Assembly (NCBI GenBank): GCA_019426215.1
Contig: CM033402.1
Span: forward strand, 21,147,104-21,211,103
Source of the DNA: Buddleja alternifolia
Taxonomy: Eukaryota > Streptophyta > Magnoliopsida > Lamiales > Scrophulariaceae
Length of the DNA: 64,000 nucleotides
Direction: 5' to 3'
Shown here: positions 1 through 10,164 of the stretch, piece by piece
How the letters are laid out: each line of letters opens with the position of its first letter
Position numbering within the stretch: position 1 is the stretch's first letter
Made by a program: the position numbers and the translations under genes
Notes under the pieces: model-generated
What the model was told of the DNA's origin: nothing
What the model saw: the letters and a program-made list of their open reading frames with translations, nothing else
Databases searched by the model: none

Positions 1-168
1 CAATACACATTGTAATTCACGTTATAATTTCACTCCACTATCAATAAACGGTTTTATTCCTGGATATTTATGGATATTGCTTGAATATCATACTTTTCTT
101 TGTCTATATGATGAATGAATTTTGAGTAATAACAGGTGCTATAAGCTCTTATATATTTATATATATAT
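1..168. other. AT-rich flank, nothing recognised
   Basis: No gene or element boundary is visible here. The stretch ends in a TA-rich run that is the apparent target of the DNA transposon starting at about 169. Confidence 0.5.
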
Positions 169-689
169 AGGGTCAAGATCGAGTACATACTTTCTTTTAG
201 ATAAGATCTAAGATTCAATATACACCATTGGATCAATTAAATCCAACAGTCCAAAAAATAAAGAATAAACAGGCTGTAGAAATTGAAAAATAAAGATTAG
301 GGGTATAATAGACAAAATGACAAGATTATACAACATTCAGTTACCCAAAATATAACAGAAAAATCTCCTACAATCTCTCCAAATCTGATACCCACGAAAA
401 TCTCTCAATCCCAGGCCAAGATTAACGCAATCAATTTATAGAATTGTATTAACCTCATATTTCGGTCAATTATCACAAAAAAATTTCTAAAATTCTGAAA
501 TTTCTGAAAAATCGAGATTGAAAAAACCAAAATCTGAAATATTAAACTTCTGGAATTTGCGTGAGTTGCTGCTCGAAGACGACTGGAAATTAGCTGGGGA
601 AGACGATCGGAAATTAGCTGGGGAAGGCGACCGAAAAATAGCCATGAATTTCGCGAACTGAAAATTCGATCGTGAAATATCAATCTTCT

Positions 690-1110
690 TCTACTGTATA
701 TTTATGTATTAGCTATTGTATAATGTATTAATTAGCTATTGTATAATGTTTATTAACTGTTGTATTCACTGTATAACGGGTTATATGATTTTGTATATTG
801 GCTTATATTTAACTGTATATTGTGTTATAAGATACTGTATAATGATTTATAAGATTGTAATTGTATAATGTATAAACACACACTGTAGAATGGGTTGTAT
901 GATACTGTATAATATGTTATAACATACTGTATAATGGTTTGAAAATCACTAATTGTATATCAGTAATTGCTCACTGTATATCACCATTGTATTTACTGTA
1001 TAATGGTTTATAAGCTATTGTATAATGATTTATAACCTACTGTATAATAGTTTAAAAATCACTAATTGTGGTGTCACTAAAATACCACACTGTATATCAC
1101 CACTCATGTA
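690..1110. repeat. Degenerate GTATAATG tandem array
   Basis: Units of roughly 20-35 bp share the core ACTGTATAATGRTTTATAA with variable spacers. Related blocks lie at 1400-1690, 1965-2050, 2945-3090, 3460-3690 and 3745-3830, all inside the same transposon family. The spacing is irregular, so this is a decayed minisatellite and not a clean tandem repeat. Confidence 0.6.
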
Positions 1111-1179
1111 CTGTATTTTGCTTTAAAAAATAATATATATATATATATATATTTTTTTTTTTTTAATTTTCGAAAGGCA

Positions 1180-1320
1180 AAAACTATTTTTGGAATTTGG
1201 TCCCAAGCTCTACATCAATCTCGAAGGAAACGTCGTTTTAAAAACAACTCAGATACTTATCATAAGTATGCTGAGCGCCGCCCTCTCGGGCCCAAATTCC
1301 ATCATTTTAATAGGTTTTTT
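1180..1320. repeat. Imperfect hairpin in transposon interior
   Basis: GGAATTTGG near 1193 faces CCAAATTCC near 1294. Between them CAGATACTTAT faces ATAAGTATGCTG around 1252-1276. The segment is GC-richer than its surroundings and separates two similar repeat blocks of the host transposon, so it may be a small nested insertion. No target duplication could be read. Confidence 0.4.
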
Positions 1321-3084
1321 CGCGTTTTTATGTTTTCAGTCGGATTTTTATTTTTATTTTTATTTATTTCCATTATTTCCAAACTTTACCTTGTTTGTAT
1401 TTACTGTATATTTGTTTATTAACTATTGTATAATGAATTAATTAGCTATTGTATTCATTGTATAATGACTTATATAATACTGTATATTGATTAATATGAT
1501 ATTGTATAATGTGCTATAAGATACCGTATAATGGTTTATAAGATTGTAATTGTATAGTTATAAACACACACTAATTGTATAATGTATAATCTACTGTATA
1601 ATATTTTAGAAATCACTAATTGTGTTTGTCACTTGTACCACACTCTATAAAATGTTGTATAATGGTTTATATGATATGTAATTGTTATTTACAAGTCTTA
1701 AAAACTAACAAAACGCAATTTTGAAGCCCTAAATGATCTCAGATGACTAAAATCACGAGACCGCACTTAGTGCGTCTTGTTCAACACGCCGTTTCGCTAT
1801 AACTGTGCAATTTTTGTATCATTCCGACATAGTGAATTTTTTTCCCATGATTTCGCTTATATCATTGTTATTTGCTTTGATTTTTTATTTTTGAAGAATC
1901 TGTTTTTGTGAATTCTGTTTTTGAAGAATTTGTTTGTGAATTAAACTGACTTTCTTTGCATTTAATACCACACTGTATAATCGCGTTATATGGACTGTAT
2001 AATGAAATATAATATACTGTATAATGATGATTAATGTACTGTATAATATGCAGAAAAAAATGCAGAATTTACAATTTATGATTCGAAAAAAAAAAACGAA
2101 TTTGGAAGCAGAATTGATGAATGATGCAAAAATTTCAGATTCTGGTAATGAAATTGATAATTTCTGTAAATAGATCGAATTATAATTAGAAATAAAAATA
2201 AATTGGGAAGCAAAATCAGTTATGGAGAAAAATCAGGAATCTGTTATGGGAAGATTTAGTTTGTTATGTTTTACTGCCTAAAATGCCCCTCCCATCATTA
2301 AAACAATTTAAATAATCTGAAAAATAAGATAAACACACACCTTGGGATCAAATTGAATCAAATGCCTAGATTGGGTCTTAGATCTTACCTAATGTCAAGG
2401 TATGTATTTGATCCATACCCTATATATATATATATAGGGTCAAGATTGAATACATACCCTCTCTCAGATAAGATCTAAGACCCAATATACACTATTGGAT
2501 TAATTAAATCCAACAGTTCAAAAAATAAGGAATAAACAGGCGGTAAAAATTGAAAAATAAAGATTAGGGGTATAATAGACAAAATGACAAGATTATACAA
2601 CATCCACTTACCCAATATAACAGAAAATCTCCTACAATCTCTCCAAATCTGATACCTACGAAAATTTTCACTTCAATCTCTTAATCTCAGGCCACGATTA
2701 ACGCAATCAATTTATAGAATCGTATTAATCCCGATTTCGGTCGATTATCACCAAAAAAAATTCTGAAAATTTCTGGAAAATCGAGATTAAAAAAACCAAA
2801 ATCTGAAATATTGAACTTCTGGAATTTACGCGAGTCGCTGCTCGAAGACGACCAGAAATTAACTGGGGAAGACGACCGGAAAATAGCCATGAATATGACA
2901 GATTTTCGCGAACTGAAAATTCGATCGCGAAATATCAATCTCCTCCTACTGTATATTTGTGTATTAGCTATTGTATAATGTATTAATTAGCTATTGAATA
3001 ATGTTTATTAGCTATTGTATTCACTGTATAATAGGTTTATATGATTCTGTATAGTGGCTTATATTTTACTGTATATTATGTTAT

Positions 3085-3455
3085 AATATACAGTATCTTT
3101 ATGTAAATAAGTGTCATTACTTGAAAGTAATGATACTTATTTATGTATTACAACTTTATCATAGTTCATTCGCTTTGAAGTATTACAAACTTACATACTT
3201 ATATAATGGCTGAAGCAGGGGTATTGAAAAAAGATGAACATAAACATTTATGTTGTAAATTCAAATTTCAGGATTTTGACATCTAAGACTCTTCAGGAAG
3301 AAAGCAACTGAAAAAACAGGGTAGCGTCGTGCACCTTCAGATTACTAAGATAAGATACATTATGATTTTATTATCATGTGTGCACACAAACCAAACAAAT
3401 GAAGTTAAACACAGTCAATTATACTCGAAAAGCAAAAATGAGAAACTGAATGCAA
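3085..3455. other. Unique insert inside transposon copy 2
   Basis: This segment interrupts the GTATAATG repeats of copy 2 and has no counterpart in copy 1. It starts with a strong hairpin (3104-3143). A 26-codon plus-strand frame beginning at the ATG near 3205 is not recognised. It could be a nested insertion or captured DNA; the sequence alone does not decide. Confidence 0.4.
3104..3143. repeat. 18-19 bp hairpin
   Basis: TAAATAAGTGTCATTACTT pairs with AGTAATGATACTTATTTA across a three-base loop, with one mismatch. It sits at the start of the unique insert of transposon copy 2. Confidence 0.7.
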
Positions 3456-4257
3456 TAAACACACTATAATGATTTGCATACTATTGTATAATGTTTTACA
3501 TACTACTGTATAATGATTATAAACATACATTGTATAATGATTTACAAACTACTGTATAATTGTTTACATACTACTATATAGTGGTTTATAAGCTACTGTA
3601 TGATAATTTAAAAATCACTAATTGTGTTTGTCACTAATATCACACTGTATAAGATGTTGTATAATGGTTTATATGATATGTATTTGTTATTTACAAGCCT
3701 TAAAAACTAACAAAACGCAACTGATTTTCTGTATTGCATTTAATACCACACTGTATAATCACGTTATATGGACTGTATAATGAAATATAATAAATTGTAT
3801 ATTGATGATTAATGTACTGTATAATGGAATTATGATTTGAAAGAAAAAATGAATTTGAATGCAGAATTGATGAATGATGAAAAAATTTCAGATTCTGGTA
3901 ATGAAATTGATAATTTCTGTAAATAGATCGAATTATAATTAGAAATAAAAAATAAATTGGGAAGCAGAATCTGTTATGGAGCAATATCAGGAATCTGTTA
4001 TGGCAAGCATGAGTTTGTTACGTTTTTTCTGTCTAAAATGCCCCTCCCAGCATTAAAACAATTTAAATAATCCGAAAAATGAGATAAACCCACACCTTGG
4101 GATCAAATTGAATCAAAGGCCTAGATTGAATTTTAGATCTTAACTAATGACAAGGAATGTATTTGATCCTTAGTTCTATATATTATCGTACAAGTTTGTT
4201 TTCGCATAAAGAGCTTATTGGGTGCTTCTTTTGCTCTACGCCTCTCAAGAAAAAAAC

Positions 4258-5718
4258 TTAATTATGATTGTAAGTACAGTATTCTTCATTACCTTTCTCC
4301 TTGTCAGCTATGCACAAAAATAGCCTTTCGTATGCTCCAGCCATTTTAGTGGCAGTAAACAACCGTAAAGCCCTTTTCCTTCCCAATTCACCTTTCTGTT
4401 TCAAAACAACTCTTCCATCTCTCCACACCTCATAAAGAGCTTTCTTCAATTCTTCAACTGTAGGTGAAAACGCGTACCCGATGTCTTGGCTTACAATCAC
4501 AGACCCAGTAATGCTAGCCAGTTTTGTAGCCATCAATGCCTTACCAACAAGCATAGCTTCCAACAATGTATGATCTAACCCTTGAGCACGAAGCGTTGGA
4601 TTTACAAAAATGTCAATCACGTTATAGAAACTCGCCAGTTGATTTTGATCCAACGGCCCTAAAACACGTATATTTGATCCAAGTTCTTTATATCTAGCAC
4701 CCCACGGACCATCTCCAGCTACCAGAACAATCACACTATTACGAAAAGTTGAATTTTCATCGAAAATTTGCCTCAATGCTTCGAAAATGAGGGGATGACC
4801 CTTGTCCTTCACTAACCTCCCCGCTATTCCAAGAATTAGCGGCTCAGATTCTTTTATACCAAATTTCAACTTCAGATCTTCACCCTTGGATACCTCTGGC
4901 TTGAAAATCTCCTCATCCACACCGTTGAGAATAATGTGTACACGCTTTTGCGGTAACATATAGATCCTTTTCAGGACATCTCCGACATGATCACTAGTGG
5001 CAACATGGTGAGCATACCGTTGAAAAAATCTTATTTCTTCCACAACTTTTACTACTCTTTCGGTCAAAATAGATGTGGGGCCCGCTTCGGAATCCCTCGA
5101 GAGTTGTTGAATAATATCGGAATGTATAGATTCATATGCAATTCCATGCCAACTAACAGCTAGGTTGGTTAAATTCCGAGATCTAGTGTGCATAAGCCCT
5201 ACACTTTCTGTATGGATAACATCAAAGGGTTTTGCAGTCGAGTTTTCGTGTAGAAATTGCTTCCAAACCGTCGATTGGTCTAGATAACCAGCATTGGTTG
5301 GTTTTGAGAGGTGAAAATGTAATTTTTTTGTTGTGGAGGTTAAGTTAGTGAAGGAAGAGGTGAAAACGTGAAGCTCGTGTCCTCGTTCTGCAAGAGCAAG
5401 GTGGAGAGTGGAGGCGTGGCGTTCGAGCCCTCCAGCGTGATCTCTATTGGGCCATTTTTTGACGAAAAGAGCTATTTTGAGAAGTTTAAGTGGTGATTGA
5501 GAAGGGAAGTTAAGGAGATTCCAAGCAGATGGAAATGTGAGGAGGTTTAATTGTTGTTTGTTTTTCACAAGGGGACTTTCTATACCGCCCGCGTGGCAAG
5601 TGCAGTCGACGGAGAAATATGACCAGTTAAGAAATAGAAATGAGGAAAAGAAGGACAGGAAAAGAAGGATGTAGCAACCGCAACGCAAACTGAAATATAG
5701 TGACTGATCCTTTGCCAT
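4258..5718 (-). CDS. Type II membrane glycosyltransferase, GT4-like
   Basis: This is a complete intronless frame of 486 residues. Residues 15-37 form one strongly hydrophobic segment after a short basic N-terminus, the layout of a Golgi type II membrane protein. The N-terminal nucleotide-sugar fold starts near residue 80 (KIALFVKKWPNRDHAGGLER) and includes the glycine-rich AGGLERHA stretch typical of GT4 enzymes. The C-terminal glycosyltransferase group 1 domain runs from about 260 (ILNGVDEEIFKP) through ILGIAGRLVKDKGHPL (295-310) and AGDGPWG (334-340) to the donor-binding region LDHTLLEAM (381-389). The family is a plant group annotated as UDP-glycosyltransferase superfamily or glycosyl transferase family 1; donor, acceptor and product are not known to me. 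No stop or frameshift is present, so the gene looks functional. The start is the first ATG, directly before the membrane segment. Confidence 0.93.
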   Translation of the reverse strand: MAKDQSLYFSLRCGCYILLFLSFFSSFLFLNWSYFSVDCTCHAGGIESPLVKNKQQLNLLTFPSAWNLLNFPSQSPLKLLKIALFVKKWPNRDHAGGLERHASTLHLALAERGHELHVFTSSFTNLTSTTKKLHFHLSKPTNAGYLDQSTVWKQFLHENSTAKPFDVIHTESVGLMHTRSRNLTNLAVSWHGIAYESIHSDIIQQLSRDSEAGPTSILTERVVKVVEEIRFFQRYAHHVATSDHVGDVLKRIYMLPQKRVHIILNGVDEEIFKPEVSKGEDLKLKFGIKESEPLILGIAGRLVKDKGHPLIFEALRQIFDENSTFRNSVIVLVAGDGPWGARYKELGSNIRVLGPLDQNQLASFYNVIDIFVNPTLRAQGLDHTLLEAMLVGKALMATKLASITGSVIVSQDIGYAFSPTVEELKKALYEVWRDGRVVLKQKGELGRKRALRLFTATKMAGAYERLFLCIADKEKGNEEYCTYNHN

Positions 5719-6030
5719 TTAAGAGGAGAAAAGATCGAAATTTGATTTTTGATGAATGAAGTTTGCTAATAATACTTAACAGATGGTAGTGTTGATATAG
5801 TTTACTATGATATTTTTCTTCCTCTGTTCATCTATTGGGAACCTGCACATGGGACATTGCTTGTTTAGATTTCAACAATCATTTATTGAACAATATTTAA
5901 TCACACTAATTCATAAATTAAATAAGTAGTCAAGCAATGGAGTCACCACAAGCATATAAACTACTATTGCCAGACAATTGAAGATTGTAAATGACTCCAT
6001 AATTATAAACCTGGTCAAACTTATGCTTGG
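5719..6030. promoter_or_regulatory. Probable promoter of the glycosyltransferase gene
   Basis: This AT-rich spacer lies between the glycosyltransferase start and the LTR element. A TATA-like stretch on the minus strand (CTATATCAAC, near 5791-5800) is about 75 bp upstream of the start codon. The LTR element has inserted about 310 bp upstream of the gene, which limits the native promoter unless LTR sequence took over part of it. Confidence 0.35.
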
Positions 6031-7133
6031 TGTCACAGTGGTAATTTTCAACTACGATTTTCCCCACACGTAGGCCAGCTGTGCGGCCTGATTTCCCCAC
6101 AAAATCAGTCAGCCTTTCTTCACAAACTCTCATGTTTACCCACAACCGAAAGTGTTTGATTGTTCAAGCCTTAAATCACATTTTCAGCCAACCCACACAA
6201 GCATAAACGTAAACAAACACAATGCACACAGATTTAGATTTACGGGCAATGCCCAACCTTATATTTTATTCCACACTAAAATACAAGGAACAATGGTTTA
6301 ACTCAAGGCTTGCACACCATTATTCGTGCAGCTCATGAAATCCTGCCTAAGTATACAAAAACGTGCAATTGACACCCCCAACTGCTAGGGCAAACTCGGC
6401 CAATCGTATGCTAACACATGCACGGCAGTTACAATCGCCTTCCCCACGTTCAGCACCACTTCAACCTTGTTCTTCCATGTGTGTGCCGAGAGTTGACCTT
6501 GGTTAATGCTGCCAAACTCCCGCACATGTCCCTCACGTGTCCCAGTAATCGTCAGTCTCGGATAGCTCGCAAGCTGCCGAGTTTTTCAACCAGCTGTCGA
6601 GGTTTCTCGGCAGGATCCTCGCCTGTCTCGCAATCTGCCTAGTTTTCTTGGCAACTTTTCCCAAGGCCAGGTACGCTGCTGAGTTTTCTCGGCAGGATCA
6701 GCCCGACTCGCATACTGTTAGCACAGTTCCAGGATTTCTCGGCCAACTGGCCCAAACTTGCCCAAGTCTTCGACTATCTTCCAGATTCCTTGGCAATCCC
6801 ACCAAGATCTATCCGAATATGCTTCCTTGGTCCAAGTTACTCGGCCATCCGACAAAATGCCACACAAGTAACACGCACCGCCAAGCATGCGCGCACCATT
6901 GCTTAATCTCTCGGCCACTCGGCCAATGTCTGCCCGCATCGTGCATTTCCCACAAACCACCCGACACTCATCACATTGTGCCGAGCCAAACATTTCCAAA
7001 GTGCTGCCAAGCAGCCCGTGTCATGGCACCAACACCACTTAGCCAACCCGTTGTGCCACCCCACTGGCACCCTTTGAGACTTGGCATGCTGGCTCGACGT
7101 GCCAAGTCCACCCGACGTCTTAAGGGTGTAACA
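6031..7133 (-). repeat. 3' LTR of TR-GAG-like element
   Basis: About 1.1 kb, GC-richer than its surroundings, with many short CTCGGCAGG-type motifs that give spurious reading frames. It matches 9087-10164 over its length with many substitutions and small indels, including a stretch absent from the other copy. Confidence 0.88.
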
Positions 7134-7148
7134 AACCTTCCCCACCAG
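7134..7148 (-). promoter_or_regulatory. Polypurine tract of TR-GAG-like element
   Basis: On the minus strand GGTGGGGAAGGTT lies directly against the LTR start TGTTACACC. That is where plus-strand DNA synthesis is primed in LTR elements. Confidence 0.7.
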
Positions 7149-7278
7149 AGGAACTCGATGTCCTCATCGAGCCATGTGAGGTATCCGTATCGTTTTAGCC
7201 TTCCACATTTTCATCAACGTGTTCCTCTAGCTTTTCCTTGCCTTTTCGAAGAACATCAATCCATCTTCGTGACATGAA

Positions 7279-7905
7279 TTACCTCATCCTGTCAACCTGT
7301 TCCAACCCAACAATTTCAGTGGTTTTCTCAGCTACTTCGGACGGTACGACCAATGTGTCGACTTCCATTGCCCGTTTATTTTTTTTCCCGCCTCGACCCT
7401 TTTTCTTCCGAATTCCCTCAATCAGGATTAGTGTTGAAAGACAAGCATCCGCAACCTGCTCCTTTTTCCCTTTCTTTCCTGGTTTAGCCTCGGGTATTGC
7501 CTCTCCCTTAACAAAACATGATGAGTCTTCATCCATTAAGAATAACCCACCCATTTGAGGTGCCACCACTGCCTTTGAAGCAATCAAGAATTTATTACCC
7601 AATATCAATTCATAGTCATCCATTGGTACTGCCATGAAGCAACAAAAAGCATCCTAATCCCCGATTTTCAAAATTGTCCTGGCCACGCCTTTTACAGGCC
7701 CCAATTCTGTATTGATAGCCTTCACTTGACCATAATACTCATCTAAGTCCAGCCCCAGCTTTTGGACCACCCGATCAGCGATAAAGTTATGTGTAGCACC
7801 CGTATCCACCAATGCTAACATTTCATTATCGTTCACCTTGACTTTCACAAACAATAAATTGTTTTTGTTCAAAGTCTTACCCGTTGCCTTCATTGAATTC
7901 AGCAA
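7279..7905 (-). pseudogene. Retropepsin region, broken
   Basis: The minus-strand frame at 7654-7905 carries the aspartic protease active site DTGATHNF after a LALV strand. It is followed by a segment (7279-7635) with MDDYELILGN and MGGLFLMDE motifs typical of the protease-to-RT linker of Ty3/gypsy elements. An in-frame TAG just after LKIGD stands where this family normally has a tryptophan (TGG), and another stop precedes LLNSM. The region ends in a lysine-rich tail without any reverse transcriptase. It is a decayed protease domain. Confidence 0.82.
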
Positions 7906-8978
7906 TTACATGGAGTTGACCTGAGCCTCATCTCCATCCTCATTCTCGTTCGATTCAGCCATCAGAGCGTTTAACCTGCTGCGTTTCGGATATTCTTTCA
8001 TCATATGATCGCCACCACAAAGGAAACAACCACATCGGGTTTTCTCTTGCACCGACTATATGATTACCTCTTTAGTTTTTTTTTTTTGAATTTTCTCTTG
8101 GCCTGATTTCTGTCTTTCCTCGAATCCTTCTTTTCCTGTTCCGAATTCGGTGCACCCACGACTTTGAAATCAACTAACCGATCAACAGCCATCGTGGCAG
8201 ATTGTAAATCCTTGACACCCTGATGTCTTAACTTGGCTTGTGCCCAGTTTTGCAACCCGCTCAAAAAGTTAAACAACTTGTCCTCCTCGGACATATCCTT
8301 CACATCAAGCATCAACGAACAGAACTCCTTCACGTATTCCCGAACAGTACTCGTATGTTTCAGGTTTCGTAAGGACTCCCGTGCAAGCCATGAAGTATTG
8401 CACTGTAGGAACTGATCCTTCAATTCCTGTTTCAACGCCTTCCAAGTTTCTATTTTCTCCCGATTGGCATTAACATCGGACAATCGAGAACGCCACCATA
8501 ATTTAGTGTCACTCATCAAATACATACTGGTTATAGAGACCTTTTTAGAATCTGGCACCCGAGCAGCCTGAAAATATGCCTCCATGTCCCACAAAAAGTT
8601 CTCCAACTCCTTAGAACTTCGTTTACCCTCAAATGGTTTCGGATCTAGCACTTCGAACTTGGATGAAGGCCCACCACTGGAGTAACTGCCACCAACCGCC
8701 TTCTTCACGATCCCCATCTCAATGTTAACCGCATCCAATTTCAAAACTATAGCATCTTGTAAAATGCTTAGATCCTCAGCAACTGATATGATCCTTCCTT
8801 CGATGAATGATGGTATTTCATCCACCGAAGTCTGCAACTTTCCCACCGTTTGCAGCGTCTCAAACAAAGGGACAACCGAAGGTTCTAGAGGAGTGCCCAG
8901 AAATCCTTCAATTCTTCGAATCCTTGTCTCCAACTCAAGAATTCGATCCCTCAATGCAGTAGAAGATTGATCCGTCAT
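7906..8978 (-). pseudogene. Ty3/gypsy-type gag
   Basis: The main frame (8064-8978, 304 residues) has an N-terminal coiled-coil-like part (RDRILELETRIRRIEGFLG), then the Retrotrans_gag core with KPFEGKRSSKELENFLWDME, TKLWWRSR and LRNLKHTSTVREYVKEFC. It runs into a lysine-rich tail encoded by a long A-run, where the frame ends. Beyond it a zinc knuckle (CFLCGGDHMMKEY) can be read in another frame. Its last cysteine is tyrosine, so the knuckle is damaged. The A-run is the likely frameshift site. Gag would form the particle; this copy probably does not. Confidence 0.85.
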
Positions 8979-9072
8979 CTTCCTTGCAATTTAACCTACG
9001 AATTTCTCACCAATTCGTTCAACAACGGAAGCAAATTTCACTCAGCAACAAGTTGAATCAGAACCCAAGTGG

Positions 9073-9084
9073 GCTCTGATACCA
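9073..9084 (-). promoter_or_regulatory. Primer binding site, initiator Met tRNA
   Basis: TGGTATCAGAGC on the minus strand, two bases inside the 5' LTR end. It is complementary to the 3' end of plant initiator methionine tRNA. Confidence 0.9.
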
Positions 9085-9086
9085 AC

Positions 9087-10164
9087 TGTCACAGGGGTAA
9101 TTTTCAACTACTATTTTCTCACACGTAGGCCCGCTGTGCGACTCTAATTTCCCCATAAAATCAGTCAGTCTTTCTTCACAAGCTCTCGTGTTTACCCATA
9201 ACCTGAAAGTGTTTGATTGTTCAAGCCTTAAATCACGTTTTCAGCCAACCCACACAAGCATAAACGTAAACAAACACAATGCACATAGATTTACGGGCAA
9301 TGCCCAACCTTATATTTTATTCCACACTAAAATACAATGAACAATGGTTTGACTCAAGGCTTGCACACCGTTATTCGTGCAGCTCATGGAATCCTACCTA
9401 AGTATACAAAAACGTGCAGTTGACACCCCCAACTGCTAGGGCAAACTCAGCTAATCCTATGCTAACACATGCACGGAAGTTACAACTGCCTTCCCCACGT
9501 TCAACACCACTTCAGCCTTGTTCTTCCAAGTGTGTTCCGAGAGTTGACCTTGGTTAATGCTGCCAAACTCCCGCACATGTCCCTCACGTGTTCCAGTAAT
9601 CGTCAGTCTCGGCCAGCTCGCAAGCTGCCGGGTTTTTCAACCCGTTGTCGAGGTTTCTCGACAGGATCCTCGTCTGTCTCGCAATCTGCTGAGTTTTCTC
9701 GGCAGCTTGGCCCAAGGCCACGTACGTTGCCTAGATTTTTAGGCATGATCAGCCTGACTCGCATATTGTCCGCACAGTTCCAGGATTTCTCGACTAACTG
9801 GCCCAAGTCCTCGACCGTCTTCCAGATTCCTCGGCCATCTGACAAAATCCCACATAAGTAACACGCACTGCCAAGCACGCGCGTACCATTGCTTAATTTC
9901 TCGACCACTCGGCCAATGTCTGCCTACATTGTGCACCCATTGTGCATTTCCCATGAACCACCCGACACTCATCACATTGTGCCGAGCCAAACATTTCTAA
10001 AGTGCCACCAAGAGTCCCACAAGTGTGCCATGTGCTGCTAAACAGCCCGTGTCATGGCACCAACACCACTTAGCCAACCCGTCGTGCCGCCCAGCCAGCA
10101 TCCTTTGGGACTTGGCACGCTGGTTCGACGTGCCAAGTCCACCCGACGTCTTAAGGGTGTAACA
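9087..10164 (-). repeat. 5' LTR of TR-GAG-like element
   Basis: About 1.08 kb and the partner of 6031-7133. It is the 5' LTR because the primer binding site is just inside it on the minus strand and the gag frame follows. Confidence 0.88.

Larger units (their letters stand above)
169..2421. mobile_element. Non-autonomous DNA transposon, copy 1
   Basis: The left end begins TAGGGTCAAGATCGAGTAC. The right end, read in reverse complement, begins TAGGGTATGGATCAAATAC and then matches the left end imperfectly for about 50 bp, including AGATAAGATCTAAGA-like sequence, so these are terminal inverted repeats. Both ends abut TA-rich tracts. No transposase is seen. The interior holds degenerate ACTGTATAATG repeats at about 690-1110, 1400-1690 and 1965-2050. 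The 1400-1690 block largely repeats the order of the 690-1110 block, so the element looks internally duplicated around a GC-richer segment (about 1180-1320). A minus-strand reading frame at 405-683 has a diverged counterpart in copy 2; I do not recognise it. The superfamily is uncertain; Mutator-like is possible but no clean target duplication can be read. Confidence 0.65.
2436..4187. mobile_element. Non-autonomous DNA transposon, copy 2
   Basis: This is a second member of the 169-2421 family in the same orientation, separated from it only by a short TA run. The left 600 bp or so is closely similar to copy 1, and the right end again carries the GGGATCAAATTGAATCAAA motif before a degraded terminal repeat. 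The minus-strand frame at 2687-2938 corresponds to 405-683 in copy 1. Copy 2 has its own unrelated internal segment (about 3085-3455). Its right end lies only about 70 bp past the stop codon of the convergent glycosyltransferase gene, so it may touch that gene's 3' untranslated region. Boundaries are by eye. Confidence 0.6.
6031..10164 (-). mobile_element. TR-GAG-like LTR retrotransposon
   Basis: A short LTR element with LTRs at 6031-7133 and 9087-10164 and an internal region of only about 1.95 kb. On the minus strand each LTR runs from TGTTACACCCTTAA to a TGTGACA-type end. The primer binding site TGGTATCAGAGC (initiator Met tRNA) and a purine tract are in place. The internal region encodes gag and an aspartic protease and stops there; no reverse transcriptase, RNase H or integrase is present. 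The flanks are CTTGG (6026-6030) and CTTCG (10165-10169), a probable 5 bp target duplication with one change. Such gag-only elements (TR-GAG) depend on full-length relatives. Stops in gag-pro and clear divergence between the LTRs show it is old. Confidence 0.88.

Noticed and set aside
405..683. Minus-strand 92-residue frame and its relative at 2687-2938 as a gene
   Set aside because: Both lie inside transposon copies, are low in complexity and differ by frameshifts; kept only as a shared feature of the element.
6418..7277. Plus-strand frames of 74 and 209 residues
   Set aside because: They are frames through the GC-rich LTR and its inner edge; the real coding strand of the element is minus.
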